DNA of 64,000 bases from Caballeronia telluris (lineage in GTDB: Bacteria > Pseudomonadota > Gammaproteobacteria > Burkholderiales > Burkholderiaceae), in the NCBI RefSeq assembly GCF_001544495.1, contig NZ_FCNZ02000022.1:37459-101458 (forward strand), given 5' to 3'. Under the pieces are notes generated by a model. It did not search any database. It had not been told where the DNA came from and saw only the letters and a list, made by a program, of their open reading frames with translations. Positions within the stretch are counted from its first letter, which is position 1. Every line of letters begins with the position of its first letter. The position numbers and the translations under genes were made by a program. Shown one piece after another: positions 1-8,206 of the stretch.

Positions 1-1012
1 CCGACAACACCAGTCCGATCGAACCGATCACCGCCGGAATCGCGATGTGCCAGCGGCGCTCGCCGCGCTTGTCCGCGCTTCTCGCGACCAGCAGCATCCC
101 GACCACCGCCGCGCCATACGGAATCGCCGAGAGCAGGCCGATGCTCAGGGCATCCGTGACGCCGGTCGCCTTGATGATCGTCGGCAGCCAGAAGCTCACG
201 CCGTAAAGCCCCATCACGAACGAAAAATAGATGAGGCTCATCATCCATACACGCGGGCTCGACAGGATCTTGCCGATCGGCATGTCTTCCTTCTCGACGT
301 TATCCGCCGCGATATTGCGTTCGAGCAGGTCGCGTTCCTCGGCCGTCAGCCACTTCGCCTTCGCGATACGATCATCGAGCAGCATCAGCACCATGATCCC
401 GACGACGATCGACGGAATGCCCTCCAACAACAGCAGCCATTGCCAGCCGTGCCAGCCGTTCGCACCGTCGAAGCTCTTCATGATCCAGCCCGAGACTGGT
501 CCGCCGATCAGCCCCGACAGCGCGATCGCGGTCATGAACAGCGTGGTCATGCGGCCGCGCCGATGCGCCGGATACCAGTACGTGAGGTACAGGATGATGC
601 CGGGAAAGAATCCCGCTTCCGCGACGCCGAGCAAAAAGCGCATGACATAGAACATCGTCGGCGTGGTGATGAACATCGTCAGCGCCGAGACGATGCCCCA
701 GGTGATCATGATCCGCGCGATCCATACGCGCGCGCCGACCTTGTGCAGGATGACGTTGCTCGGAATCTCGAAGATGAAGTAGCCGAAGAAGAAAATGCCG
801 GCGCCGAAGCCGTAGACAGCATCCGACAAACCGAGATCGGCGCTCATCTGCAGCTTCGCAAAGCCGACGTTCACGCGATCCAGATACGCCACCACATAAC
901 AGAGCAGAAGAAGCGGCGAAAGCCGCCACGCGACCTTGCGATAGGTCGCTTCCTCGAAGGCGGAAGGCGCGCCTGCGCCGGGGCGATGCAGCGGCGGTGC
1001 GGTACTGGTCAT
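1..1012 (-). CDS. MFS transporter, anion:cation symporter type (3' part missing)
   Basis: Inner-membrane secondary transporter of the major facilitator superfamily. The frame opens with ATG at 1012 and is still open at base 1, so about 337 residues are present and the C-terminus lies outside the window. The first helix carries YLDRVNVGFA after a short cytosolic N-terminus, typical of the anion:cation symporter branch (phthalate, galactonate, glucarate and tartrate permeases). Alternating hydrophobic segments follow, and the central loop has the charged stretch DDRIAKAKWLTAEERDLLE. Family knowledge suggests import of an organic or sugar acid with protons; the substrate cannot be read. It is followed upstream on the same strand by an SDR and an aldehyde dehydrogenase, which suggests a shared catabolic purpose. 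A cre/LacI-like palindrome sits about 27 bp before the start codon. Confidence 0.85.
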   Translation of the reverse strand, partial: MTSTAPPLHRPGAGAPSAFEEATYRKVAWRLSPLLLLCYVVAYLDRVNVGFAKLQMSADLGLSDAVYGFGAGIFFFGYFIFEIPSNVILHKVGARVWIARIMITWGIVSALTMFITTPTMFYVMRFLLGVAEAGFFPGIILYLTYWYPAHRRGRMTTLFMTAIALSGLIGGPVSGWIMKSFDGANGWHGWQWLLLLEGIPSIVVGIMVLMLLDDRIAKAKWLTAEERDLLERNIAADNVEKEDMPIGKILSSPRVWMMSLIYFSFVMGLYGVSFWLPTIIKATGVTDALSIGLLSAIPYGAAVVGMLLVARSADKRGERRWHIAIPAVIGSIGLVLS

Positions 1013-1035
1013 GGGTTGTCTCCTCGATTTTTTAG

Positions 1036-1051
1036 TAGAAAGCGCTTTGCA
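1036..1051. promoter_or_regulatory. LacI-family (cre-like) operator palindrome
   Basis: The perfect 10-bp palindrome AAAGCGCTTT lies at 1039-1048 inside TAGAAAGCGCTTTGCA. It has the central CG pair and A/T arms of LacI/GalR-family operators. It lies 27 bp upstream of the transporter start at 1012, a position suited to repression. The regulator is not in the window, so the assignment is by motif only. Confidence 0.45.
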
Positions 1052-1131
1052 AGAAAACGCCCGATGCTGCTGGATTCTAGCCGCTCGGATGGGCGCCAAA
1101 CAGCTGAATTCATTGGGGAAAACACGGATGC

Positions 1132-1153
1132 GCGGGCGCGCTGGCGCGCCCGC
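1132..1153 (-). terminator. GC-rich hairpin downstream of the SDR gene
   Basis: The arms GCGGGCGCGC (1132-1141) and GCGCGCCCGC (1144-1153) pair perfectly around a two-base gap. The hairpin begins ten bases after the SDR stop codon at 1164. On the minus strand a short TTTTCCCC run comes only some 15 bases later, so intrinsic termination is plausible but not typical. Confidence 0.4.
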
Positions 1154-1163
1154 TTGTGCACGC

Positions 1164-1922
1164 TCAGACGCAGCGTCCGCCGTCCACTTCGAGACTCACG
1201 CCGGTGATGAACTCGGCGTCGTCGGAGGCGAGATAGAGCGCGGCGTTGGCGATGTCCTGCGGCGTCGAGAGGCGCCCGAGCGGAATCGTCGCGAGGAATT
1301 TCTGGCGGTTCGCGGGCGTGTCTTCCATGCCCATGAATTCGGACAAGAGCCCCGTTTCACCCATCACCGGATTGATGCAGTTCACGCGGATGCGGTCCGG
1401 CCCGAGCTCGACGGCAAGCGCCTTGCTGGCGATGATCACCGCCGCCTTGCTGCCGTTGTACCAGACGAGGCCCGGACGCGGCCGCACGCCCGCCGTCGAC
1501 GCGATGTTGATGAACGCGCCGCCGCCCTGGGCTCGAAAGTACGGCACGAACTGCTCGACGCTCCAATAGAGGCTCTTCACGTTCACCGCGTAGACGCGGT
1601 CGAACTCGGCTTCGGTTACGTCCAGCACCGGCTTGTTCCGGTGCGTCGTGCCCGCGTTGTTCACGACGACCTGCACGCTGCCGAAGTCCTCGATGGCCGC
1701 ATCGAAGAGCGTCTGCCAGTCCTCGTGCTTCGTGACGTCGCCCTGCACCGCGATCGCGCGCCCTCCCGCCAGCGCGATCTCGCTCGCGACGCGCTCGGCG
1801 CCGGGTCCGTTCAGATCGTTCACGACGACGTTCGCCCCTTCGCGCGCGAACGTCTTCGCGATGCCCTCGCCGAAACCCGAGCCCGCGCCCGTCACGATGG
1901 TCGTTTTGCCTTGCAGTCGCAT
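1164..1922 (-). CDS. SDR-family NAD(P)-dependent oxidoreductase
   Basis: A 252-residue classical short-chain dehydrogenase/reductase. The Rossmann motif TGAGSGFG is at about residues 11-18, NNAG near 90, and the catalytic Ser and YxxxK (YNGSK) are near 140-160. The C-terminus EFITGVSLEVDGG is typical of the FabG/glucose-dehydrogenase branch. The start ATG at 1922 is preceded by GGAGACACC; an in-frame ATG at 1967 has no such site and overlaps the upstream gene. The gene lies 25 bp behind an aldehyde dehydrogenase and ahead of a sugar-acid type MFS transporter, so oxidation of a sugar, polyol or hydroxy acid is likely. The exact substrate is unknown. Confidence 0.88.
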   Translation of the reverse strand: MRLQGKTTIVTGAGSGFGEGIAKTFAREGANVVVNDLNGPGAERVASEIALAGGRAIAVQGDVTKHEDWQTLFDAAIEDFGSVQVVVNNAGTTHRNKPVLDVTEAEFDRVYAVNVKSLYWSVEQFVPYFRAQGGGAFINIASTAGVRPRPGLVWYNGSKAAVIIASKALAVELGPDRIRVNCINPVMGETGLLSEFMGMEDTPANRQKFLATIPLGRLSTPQDIANAALYLASDDAEFITGVSLEVDGGRCV

Positions 1923-1947
1923 GGTGTCTCCTTTTCTGCCGGCTCGA

Positions 1948-3387
1948 TCAGCCGTGTTTGATTGCAATCGTCTTCAGGACCGTGAAGCCGTAGAGCGCCT
2001 CGAAGCCTTTCTCGCGGCCGTGCCCGGAATGCTTCACGCCGCCGAACGGCAATTCGACGCCGCCGCCCGCGCCATAGTTGTTGATGAACACCTGTCCCGA
2101 GCGCACGCGGCGCGCAAGGCGCATCTGACGGCCGCCGTCGCGCGTCCAGATGCCGGCGACGAGGCCGTAGTTCGTATCGTTGGCGAGCCGCAATGCGTCG
2201 TCTTCGCTGTCGAACGGCAGTGCCGCGAGCACCGGGCCGAACACTTCCTCGCGCGCGAGACGGTGCGTCGGCGGGACATCGCGTAACAGCGTCGGCGCCT
2301 GATAGAAACCCGCTTCCGGCGCCTCGGCGACCACTTCGCCGTGCGCGGCCATCGCGATGCCGTCGTGCTGCGCGTCGGAGAGGAAATCCCACACGCGCTG
2401 CTGCTGCTTCGCGCTGATGAGCGGCCCGCAGTCGAGATCGAGCCTGCTCGGCCCGACCTTCAGCGCCGAAAAGGCCTCGGCGAGCCGCTCGACGAGCGGC
2501 TCGTAGGCGGCGCGCTCGATCAGCACGCGGCTGCCCGCCGAGCACGTCTGGCCGGCGTTCTGCACGATCGCCGCGACGAGCACGGGCAGCGCGGCGTCCA
2601 TGTCGGCATCGGCGAAGACGATTTGCGGCGATTTCCCGCCGAGTTCCAGCGTCACGGGGACGTGGTTGTCGGCGGCCATTTTCGTGACGGCCGCGCCGGT
2701 CGCGGGCGAGCCGGTGAACGAGATGTGATCGATGCCCGGATGCCGCGCGAGCGCCGCGCCCGCCTCGTGGCCGTAGCCCGTCACGATGTTGAGCGCGCCT
2801 TCGGGCAGGCCCGCCTCGGCGGCCAGTTCGGCGACGCGCAACAGCGACAGGCACGCGTCCTCGGCCGGTTTCACCACGCACGCGTTGCCCGCCGCGAGCG
2901 CCGCCGCGACGCTGCGCCCGAAAATCTGCAACGGATAGTTCCACGGCACGATGTGGCCGGTCACGCCGTGCGGTTCGCGGATCGTCAGCACGGTGTAGCC
3001 GGTCTGGTAGGGCAGCGTTTCGCCGTGCAGCTTGTCGGCGGCGCCCGCGTAGAACTCGAAATAGCGTGCGATGCCCGCTGCGTCGGCGTGCGCCTGTTTG
3101 AGCGGCTTGCCGGTGTCGCGCGCTTCGAGCTGCGCGATCTCGTCCTGGCACGCGGCGATCAGCATCGACAGCCGCGCGAGGATGCGTCCGCGGTCCGCGG
3201 CGCTCGTGCGGCCCCAGGCGCCGTCGTAGGCGGCGCGCGCCGATTGCACGGCGCGGTCGATGTCGGCGGCGTTGCCGCGCGCGAGTTGCGCGAACACCTG
3301 TCCGTCGGAGGGATCGACGACGGGAATCGTTTCGCCGACCGCCGGCGCGACCCAGCGGTTGCCGATGAAGTGCTTTGCTTCTTCCAT
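1948..3387 (-). CDS. NAD(P)-dependent aldehyde dehydrogenase
   Basis: 479 residues, the usual length for the ALDH superfamily. It carries VPWNYPLQ (about 145), the cofactor-binding FTGSPATG (about 223), the catalytic-Glu motif LELGGKSP (about 246) and the nucleophile Cys in NAGQTCSAGSRV (about 280). The enzyme oxidises an aldehyde to the acid in the cytoplasm. The downstream SDR begins 25 bp after the stop, so the two are probably co-transcribed and could act in sequence (alcohol to aldehyde to acid). The sequence looks like the betaine-aldehyde or semialdehyde branch, but the substrate cannot be fixed by eye. Confidence 0.9.
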   Translation of the reverse strand: MEEAKHFIGNRWVAPAVGETIPVVDPSDGQVFAQLARGNAADIDRAVQSARAAYDGAWGRTSAADRGRILARLSMLIAACQDEIAQLEARDTGKPLKQAHADAAGIARYFEFYAGAADKLHGETLPYQTGYTVLTIREPHGVTGHIVPWNYPLQIFGRSVAAALAAGNACVVKPAEDACLSLLRVAELAAEAGLPEGALNIVTGYGHEAGAALARHPGIDHISFTGSPATGAAVTKMAADNHVPVTLELGGKSPQIVFADADMDAALPVLVAAIVQNAGQTCSAGSRVLIERAAYEPLVERLAEAFSALKVGPSRLDLDCGPLISAKQQQRVWDFLSDAQHDGIAMAAHGEVVAEAPEAGFYQAPTLLRDVPPTHRLAREEVFGPVLAALPFDSEDDALRLANDTNYGLVAGIWTRDGGRQMRLARRVRSGQVFINNYGAGGGVELPFGGVKHSGHGREKGFEALYGFTVLKTIAIKHG

Positions 3388-3479
3388 GCGCTGTCTCCGT
3401 TATTTTGCGGTGTGTCCGTCGGACGCCGTCGGTCGATTATCGCGCCATCGGGCGCGTCCGAACCCAAATCCCGATTGGC

Positions 3480-3485
3480 TATAAT
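3480..3485 (+). promoter_or_regulatory. -10 element of the ppa promoter
   Basis: A perfect TATAAT lies about 98 bp before the ppa start, in a region between divergent genes. No convincing -35 hexamer is seen 16-18 bp upstream. Confidence 0.5.
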
Positions 3486-3582
3486 GACGCATTCGCGCGT
3501 TTTCATTTCCAATGCGTCCCGTTCGCGCGTCGCGCGGTGCGCGTCACCGGCTTCAGAACCTCAACTTTCTCAGAGAGCGCTC

Positions 3583-4110
3583 ATGAGCTTCAACAACGTA
3601 CCCCCGGGCAAGGACCTTCCGCACGATTTCAACGTCATCATTGAAATCCCCGCGCAAAGCGATCCGGTCAAATACGAAGCCGACAAGGACATGGGCCTGC
3701 TCGTCGTCGACCGTTTCATCGGCACCGGCATGCGCTATCCCGTCAACTACGGCTTCATTCCGCAGACGCTCTCCGGCGACGGCGATCCGGTCGACGTGCT
3801 CGTCATCACGCCGTTCCCGCTCCTGGCAGGCTCGGTCGTGCGCTCGCGCACGCTCGGCATGCTGCAGATGACGGACGAATCGGGCGTCGACGCGAAACTG
3901 ATCGCCGTGCCGCACGACAAGATCTGCCCGATGACGGCGCACATGAAGTCCATCGACGACGTGCCCGAGTACCTGAAAGACCAGATCAAGCACTTCTTCG
4001 AACACTACAAGGCGCTCGAAAAGGGCAAGTGGGTGAAGGTCGAAGGCTGGGCGGACGCCGATGCCGCACTGAAGGAAATCACCGACGGCGTCGCGAACTA
4101 CAAGAAGTAA
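3583..4110 (+). CDS. ppa: Inorganic pyrophosphatase
   Basis: A 175-residue family I soluble pyrophosphatase that hydrolyses PPi to two phosphates and so drives nucleic-acid, protein and lipid synthesis. The signature DGDPVDVL carrying metal-binding aspartates lies at about residues 65-72, with YPVNYGFIP just before it. The length equals that of other bacterial family I enzymes. ATG at 3583 is the start: the open frame extends far upstream, but only as shadow of the opposite-strand aldehyde dehydrogenase. The gene stands alone with its own promoter-like -10 and a strong terminator directly downstream. Confidence 0.97.
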   Translation: MSFNNVPPGKDLPHDFNVIIEIPAQSDPVKYEADKDMGLLVVDRFIGTGMRYPVNYGFIPQTLSGDGDPVDVLVITPFPLLAGSVVRSRTLGMLQMTDESGVDAKLIAVPHDKICPMTAHMKSIDDVPEYLKDQIKHFFEHYKALEKGKWVKVEGWADADAALKEITDGVANYKK

Positions 4111-4134
4111 GCGGTTCGTCGAGCGGTTCAAAGA

Positions 4135-4176
4135 GCCGCGCGTGCTCCGGGCAATCCGGGCACGCGCGGCTTTTTT
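4135..4176 (+). terminator. Rho-independent terminator of ppa
   Basis: An 11-bp perfect stem, GCCGCGCGTGC (4135-4145) with GCACGCGCGGC (4160-4170), is followed at once by six T residues. It starts 24 bp after the ppa stop codon. Confidence 0.85.
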
Positions 4177-4206
4177 GCGTTTGATGCGTCCGGTGCGTCC
4201 GACGCG

Positions 4207-4512
4207 CTAGGCGGATGTCTCCGGCGACGCGTCGGCTTCGCGCGCCGGCAGCACCGAGTCGAGCGTGCGCACGCCCGCCACCAGCGCGCGTTTTTCCATC
4301 GCGGAGAGCCGCTTGACCCAGTATTCCGCGCGCGACGCCTCCGAGCGCCCGGCCAGTTCGAACGACGCCAGCACGGCAAGCGGCTTTCTCGAGCGCGTAT
4401 AGCGCGCGCCCTTGCCGCTCGAATGCTTTTCGAAGCGTGCGTTCACGTCGGTCGCGATGCCGGTGTAGATGCTGCCGTCGGCGCATTCGATCAGATAGAG
4501 AAACCACGGCAT
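4207..4512 (-). CDS. GIY-YIG domain protein (UPF0213-like)
   Basis: 101 residues. The start MPWFLYLIECADGSIYTGIA contains the GIY-YIG-type pair of short motifs (LYLIEC and YTGI) near residues 5-18, followed by the conserved KGARYTRSRKPL segment. This is a stand-alone GIY-YIG fold of the small YhbQ/UPF0213 type, related to endonucleases; its cellular role is not established. It is convergent with ppa and separated from it by the ppa terminator. The last 30 residues are low-complexity and probably unstructured. Confidence 0.85.
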   Translation of the reverse strand: MPWFLYLIECADGSIYTGIATDVNARFEKHSSGKGARYTRSRKPLAVLASFELAGRSEASRAEYWVKRLSAMEKRALVAGVRTLDSVLPAREADASPETSA

Positions 4513-4692
4513 GGCGAGCGGGACCGCGTTGAGTTGGCGGCATTATCGCCGAGAGCACCGCTTTGGGGCGAGCCATCGCGCCGAAGCGGACGGCGCATTT
4601 TTTCGACTTGCGCGAGAATAGGCCCTTTCGCGGCGCGCTCCGTTCAATGAATCGACGGCGCCGCGCTTCGGATCACCCTGCGAGGACGCCTC

Positions 4693-5835
4693 TTGAATCG
4701 CGATGTCGAAATACATGTGGTCGATACGCTCGAAGGCGTGAGCGCCGACGACTGGAACCGCCTCGCCGGCGACAATCCGTTCGTGCGTCACGCATTCCTC
4801 TCAGCGCTGCAGGACACGCGCTGCGCGATTGCGCGCACCGGCTGGCGCGCGCAGCATCTGCTGCTCAAGCGCGGCGGGCAACTCGCCGGCGCGATGCCGC
4901 TCTATCTGAAATCGCATTCGCGCGGCGAGTATGTCTTCGATCACGCCTGGGCCGACGCCTTCCAGCGCCACGGCATCCGCTACTACCCGAAGGCGCTGTC
5001 CGCGGTGCCGTTCTCGCCCGTCACCGGACCGCGCCTGATCGCGCCGAATCACGAGGACCGCGTGACGCTCGCGCGCGGTGCCATCGAATTGACGAAGCGT
5101 CTCGATCTTTCGTCGCTGCATGTGCTGTTTCCGCAGGCCGAGGACGTCGAAGCGCTGACGGAGGCCGGCTACATGCTGCGCGAAGGCGTGCAGTTCCACT
5201 GGGAGAACCTGCCCGGCGACGGCTACGAGAACTTCGCCGCCTTCCTCGCGACGATGAGCCACGACAAGCGCAAGAAGGTGAAGCAGGACCGCCGCCGCGT
5301 CGCCGATGCGGGCGTGACTTACACGTGGTTACGCGGCGCGCAGATCGACACCGCGGCGCTCGACTTCTTCTACGCGTGTTACGAGAACACCTACCGCGAG
5401 CACTGGAATCCGCCGTACCTGAGCCGCGAATTCTTCGCGCAGGTTCACGCGGCGGCGCCGGACAGCATGCTGCTCGTGATCGCGGAAGCGGACGGCGAGC
5501 GCCTCGCGTGCGCGCTCAACATGATTGGCGGCGACGTGATGTACGGACGTTACTGGGGCACGCGCGAGTTCATCTCCGGGCTGCACTTCGAGACGTGCTA
5601 CATGCAGGGCATCGAATATTGCATCGAGCACGGGCTCGCGCGCTTCGAGGGCGGCGCGCAGGGCGTGCACAAGATGTCGCGCGGCATGTTGCCGACGCCG
5701 ACGTGGTCCGCGCACTGGATCGCCGACCGGCGTTTTGCCCACGCGATCGGCGAATTTCTCGACGCCGAAACCGCCGCAATGGACCAGCACATCGAAGAAC
5801 TGGAAGCGCATACGCCGTTCAGGAAGAAGACCTGA
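4693..5835 (+). CDS. FemAB/GNAT-like acyltransferase (DUF482 family)
   Basis: 380 residues with the features of the DUF482/peptidoglycan biosynthesis-recognition family, which has a GNAT-like fold. Seen are DNPFVRHAFLSALQ (about 26-39), the YVFDHAWADAFQRHG block, MSHDKRKKVKQDRR (near 190) and ARFEGGAQGVHKMSRG near 320, all typical of this family. The real biochemical activity is unproven. The start is TTG at 4693, preceded by GAGGA at 4682-4686; no in-frame ATG is better placed. The gene stands alone, ahead of nadE. Confidence 0.8.
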   Translation: MNRDVEIHVVDTLEGVSADDWNRLAGDNPFVRHAFLSALQDTRCAIARTGWRAQHLLLKRGGQLAGAMPLYLKSHSRGEYVFDHAWADAFQRHGIRYYPKALSAVPFSPVTGPRLIAPNHEDRVTLARGAIELTKRLDLSSLHVLFPQAEDVEALTEAGYMLREGVQFHWENLPGDGYENFAAFLATMSHDKRKKVKQDRRRVADAGVTYTWLRGAQIDTAALDFFYACYENTYREHWNPPYLSREFFAQVHAAAPDSMLLVIAEADGERLACALNMIGGDVMYGRYWGTREFISGLHFETCYMQGIEYCIEHGLARFEGGAQGVHKMSRGMLPTPTWSAHWIADRRFAHAIGEFLDAETAAMDQHIEELEAHTPFRKKT

Positions 5836-5862
5836 GGCACGCGCGAGGACGCAAAAGCCCCA

Positions 5863-5871
5863 TGCGATAAT
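5863..5871 (+). promoter_or_regulatory. Extended -10 element before nadE
   Basis: TGCGATAAT fits an extended -10 (TGn plus GATAAT) about 45 bp before the nadE start. No good -35 element is visible. Confidence 0.4.
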
Positions 5872-5916
5872 CGTTTGCCTTCGAGCCCCGTTTCAGCGCT
5901 TCACACGACTCCCGAC

Positions 5917-7596
5917 ATGAAAACCCGAATTGCACTAGCCCAGATCAACGTCACGGTCGGCGATTTCGCCGGCAACGTCGCGAAAATCGTCGATGCCGCG
6001 CGCGCCGCGCATCGCGATGGTGCGAAGCTTCTGATCGCGCCCGAACTCGCGCTCTCGGGCTATCCGCCGGAAGACCTGCTGCTGCGTCCCGCGTTCTATC
6101 GCGCGAGCGCAGACGCGCTCGCTTCGCTCGCCGCGCAACTGAAGGCGTTCGCGGGCTTGCATGTGGTCGTCGGCCATCCGCATCGGGAGAACGACGGCGC
6201 GCCCGATCTGCCGATTGCGCGCGGCGTGCCGCCCGTCGATACGTTCAACGCGGCGTCGCTCATTGTCGACGGGGACATCGTCGGGACCTATCTGAAGCAG
6301 GATCTGCCGAACGCCGAAGTCTTCGACGAGAAGCGCTACTTCGCCTCCGATCCCAAGCCGTTCGTCTTCGATCTCGACGGCGTGCGCTATGGCGTCGTGA
6401 TCTGCGAGGACGCGTGGCACGCGTCGGCGGCGCAGCTCGCGAAGGCGGCGGGCGCTCAGGTGCTGCTGATCCCCAACGGTTCGCCGTTTCATCTCGACAA
6501 GGAGTCGGTGCGCTACGACATCCTGCGCGCGCGCATCCGCGAGACCGGCCTGCCGATGGTCTACGTGAACCTCGTGGGCGGTCAGGACGAACTGATCTTC
6601 GACGGCGGCTCGTTCGTGCTCGATGCGAACGGCGCACTCGTCGCGAAGATGCCGCAATTCGAGGAAGCCGTGGGCTATGTCGAATTCGACGGCACCACGC
6701 CGGTGCAGGGCACGATCGCCGCGGACCTGTCGGTCGAGGCGCAGGTGTATCGCGCGCTCGTCGTCGGCGTGCACGACTACATCGGCAAGAACGGCTTTCC
6801 GGGCGTGATCATCGGCTTGTCGGGCGGCGTGGATTCGGCGCTGGTGCTGGCCGTCGCGTGCGATGCGCTTGGGCCCGATCGCGTGCGCGCGGTGATGATG
6901 CCCTCGCGCTACACCGCCGACATCTCCACGACGGACGCGCGCGACATGGCCGAACGCGTCGGCGTGAAATACGACGAGATCGCGATCGCGCCGATGTTCG
7001 AGGCGTTCCGCGGCGCGCTCGCGACGGAGTTCGAAGGCCGCGCCGAAGACGCGACCGAGGAGAACATCCAGGCGCGCATCCGGGGCACGCTCCTGATGGC
7101 GCTCTCGAACAAGTTCGGCTCGCTCGTGCTCACGACGGGCAACAAGAGCGAGATGGCGGTCGGCTACTGCACGCTCTACGGCGACATGGCGGGTGGTTTC
7201 GCGGTCATCAAGGACATCGCGAAGACGCTCGTGTACCGCGTCTGCCACTATCGCAACGGCACCGACGCATACGGCCGCCGCGACGTGATTCCGGAGCGCA
7301 TCCTGACGCGCGCGCCGTCGGCGGAACTGCGCGAGAACCAGACCGACCAGGACAGCCTGCCGCCCTACGAAGTGCTCGACGCGATCATGCGCATGTACAT
7401 GGAAGAGGACCGTTCGCTCGCGGAGATCGTCGCCGCCGGCTACGCGAGCGACGACGTGAAGCGCGTGACGCGGCTCATCAAGATCAACGAATACAAGCGC
7501 CGCCAGGCGCCTATCGGCATCCGCGTGACGCATCGCGCGTTCGGCCGCGACTGGCGTTATCCGATCACCTCGCGGTTTACCGAACCGCTGGCTTGA
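5917..7596 (+). CDS. nadE: Glutamine-dependent NAD+ synthetase
   Basis: 559 residues. The N-terminal nitrilase-type glutaminase domain (about 1-270) has the Glu-Lys-Cys triad in APELALSGYPPEDLL, YLKQDLPN and VICEDAWH. The C-terminal NAD synthetase domain begins with the ATP-pyrophosphatase loop GLSGGVDSAL (about residue 305) and contains TGNKSEMAVGYCTLYGDM. It amidates nicotinic acid adenine dinucleotide to NAD+ in the cytoplasm. ATG at 5917 gives MKTRIALAQINV, the normal family N-terminus; an upstream in-frame start at 5875 would add 14 unrelated residues. A PII gene follows 75 bp downstream, the usual arrangement in Burkholderiaceae, which links NAD/glutamine use to nitrogen status. Confidence 0.96.
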   Translation: MKTRIALAQINVTVGDFAGNVAKIVDAARAAHRDGAKLLIAPELALSGYPPEDLLLRPAFYRASADALASLAAQLKAFAGLHVVVGHPHRENDGAPDLPIARGVPPVDTFNAASLIVDGDIVGTYLKQDLPNAEVFDEKRYFASDPKPFVFDLDGVRYGVVICEDAWHASAAQLAKAAGAQVLLIPNGSPFHLDKESVRYDILRARIRETGLPMVYVNLVGGQDELIFDGGSFVLDANGALVAKMPQFEEAVGYVEFDGTTPVQGTIAADLSVEAQVYRALVVGVHDYIGKNGFPGVIIGLSGGVDSALVLAVACDALGPDRVRAVMMPSRYTADISTTDARDMAERVGVKYDEIAIAPMFEAFRGALATEFEGRAEDATEENIQARIRGTLLMALSNKFGSLVLTTGNKSEMAVGYCTLYGDMAGGFAVIKDIAKTLVYRVCHYRNGTDAYGRRDVIPERILTRAPSAELRENQTDQDSLPPYEVLDAIMRMYMEEDRSLAEIVAAGYASDDVKRVTRLIKINEYKRRQAPIGIRVTHRAFGRDWRYPITSRFTEPLA

Positions 7597-7607
7597 TCAA
7601 AGACGTC

Positions 7608-7613
7608 TAGAAT
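7608..7613 (+). promoter_or_regulatory. Possible -10 element for the PII gene
   Basis: TAGAAT lies 64 bp before the PII start, just after the nadE stop codon. No recognisable -35 accompanies it, and read-through from nadE is equally possible. Confidence 0.3.
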
Positions 7614-7671
7614 CAATTGCATCTGTCCTGAGTTCCGACCATCCGAAAGATTCACCGAAACGAGGCACGCC

Positions 7672-8010
7672 ATGAAACGTATCACCGCAGTCATCAAACC
7701 GTTCAAGCTCGACGAAGTCCGCGAAGCGCTGGCCGAGGTCGGCCTGACGGGTCTGACGGTCACGGAAGTGAAGGGCTTCGGCCGCCAGAAGGGGCATACC
7801 GAGCTGTATCGCGGCGCGGAATACGTCGTCGATTTCCTGCCGAAAGTGAAGATCGAAGTCGTGGTCGCGAATGACCAGACCGATCGTGTCATCGACGCGA
7901 TCATCGGCGCCGCGCGCACCGGCAAGATCGGCGACGGCAAGATTTTCGTCGCCGACGTCGAGCGCGTCATCCGCATCCGCACCGGCGAGGAGAACGAAGC
8001 GGCCGTCTGA
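7672..8010 (+). CDS. glnB: Nitrogen regulatory protein P-II
   Basis: 112 residues, the exact size of GlnB/GlnK trimers. The T-loop with uridylylatable Tyr51 (YRGAEYVVDF), the B-loop GAARTGKIGDGKIF and the C-terminal RIRTGEENEAAV are intact. The protein senses 2-oxoglutarate, ATP/ADP and, through uridylylation, glutamine, and controls glutamine synthetase adenylylation, NtrB and other targets. No amtB follows, which favours a GlnB rather than a GlnK role. It lies downstream of nadE, whose enzyme is glutamine-dependent. Confidence 0.95.
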   Translation: MKRITAVIKPFKLDEVREALAEVGLTGLTVTEVKGFGRQKGHTELYRGAEYVVDFLPKVKIEVVVANDQTDRVIDAIIGAARTGKIGDGKIFVADVERVIRIRTGEENEAAV

Positions 8011-8206
8011 CGCCGTTCCTTTTTCTGTCCGCCTCATCGCCGGCCCGGCGCGTGCACCATTGCGGCGCGCGTCGCGAGCCGCGCATCATCCGGCGCCGTC
8101 GCGACGCGTGCCGACTCACTCCCGACGTTTTTTCGAACGACTGCGACCGGCACGGGTCCATGCGGTAACATCGCCGTCTCCGTATACTTTTTGTAAGGAA
8201 TTGTGG

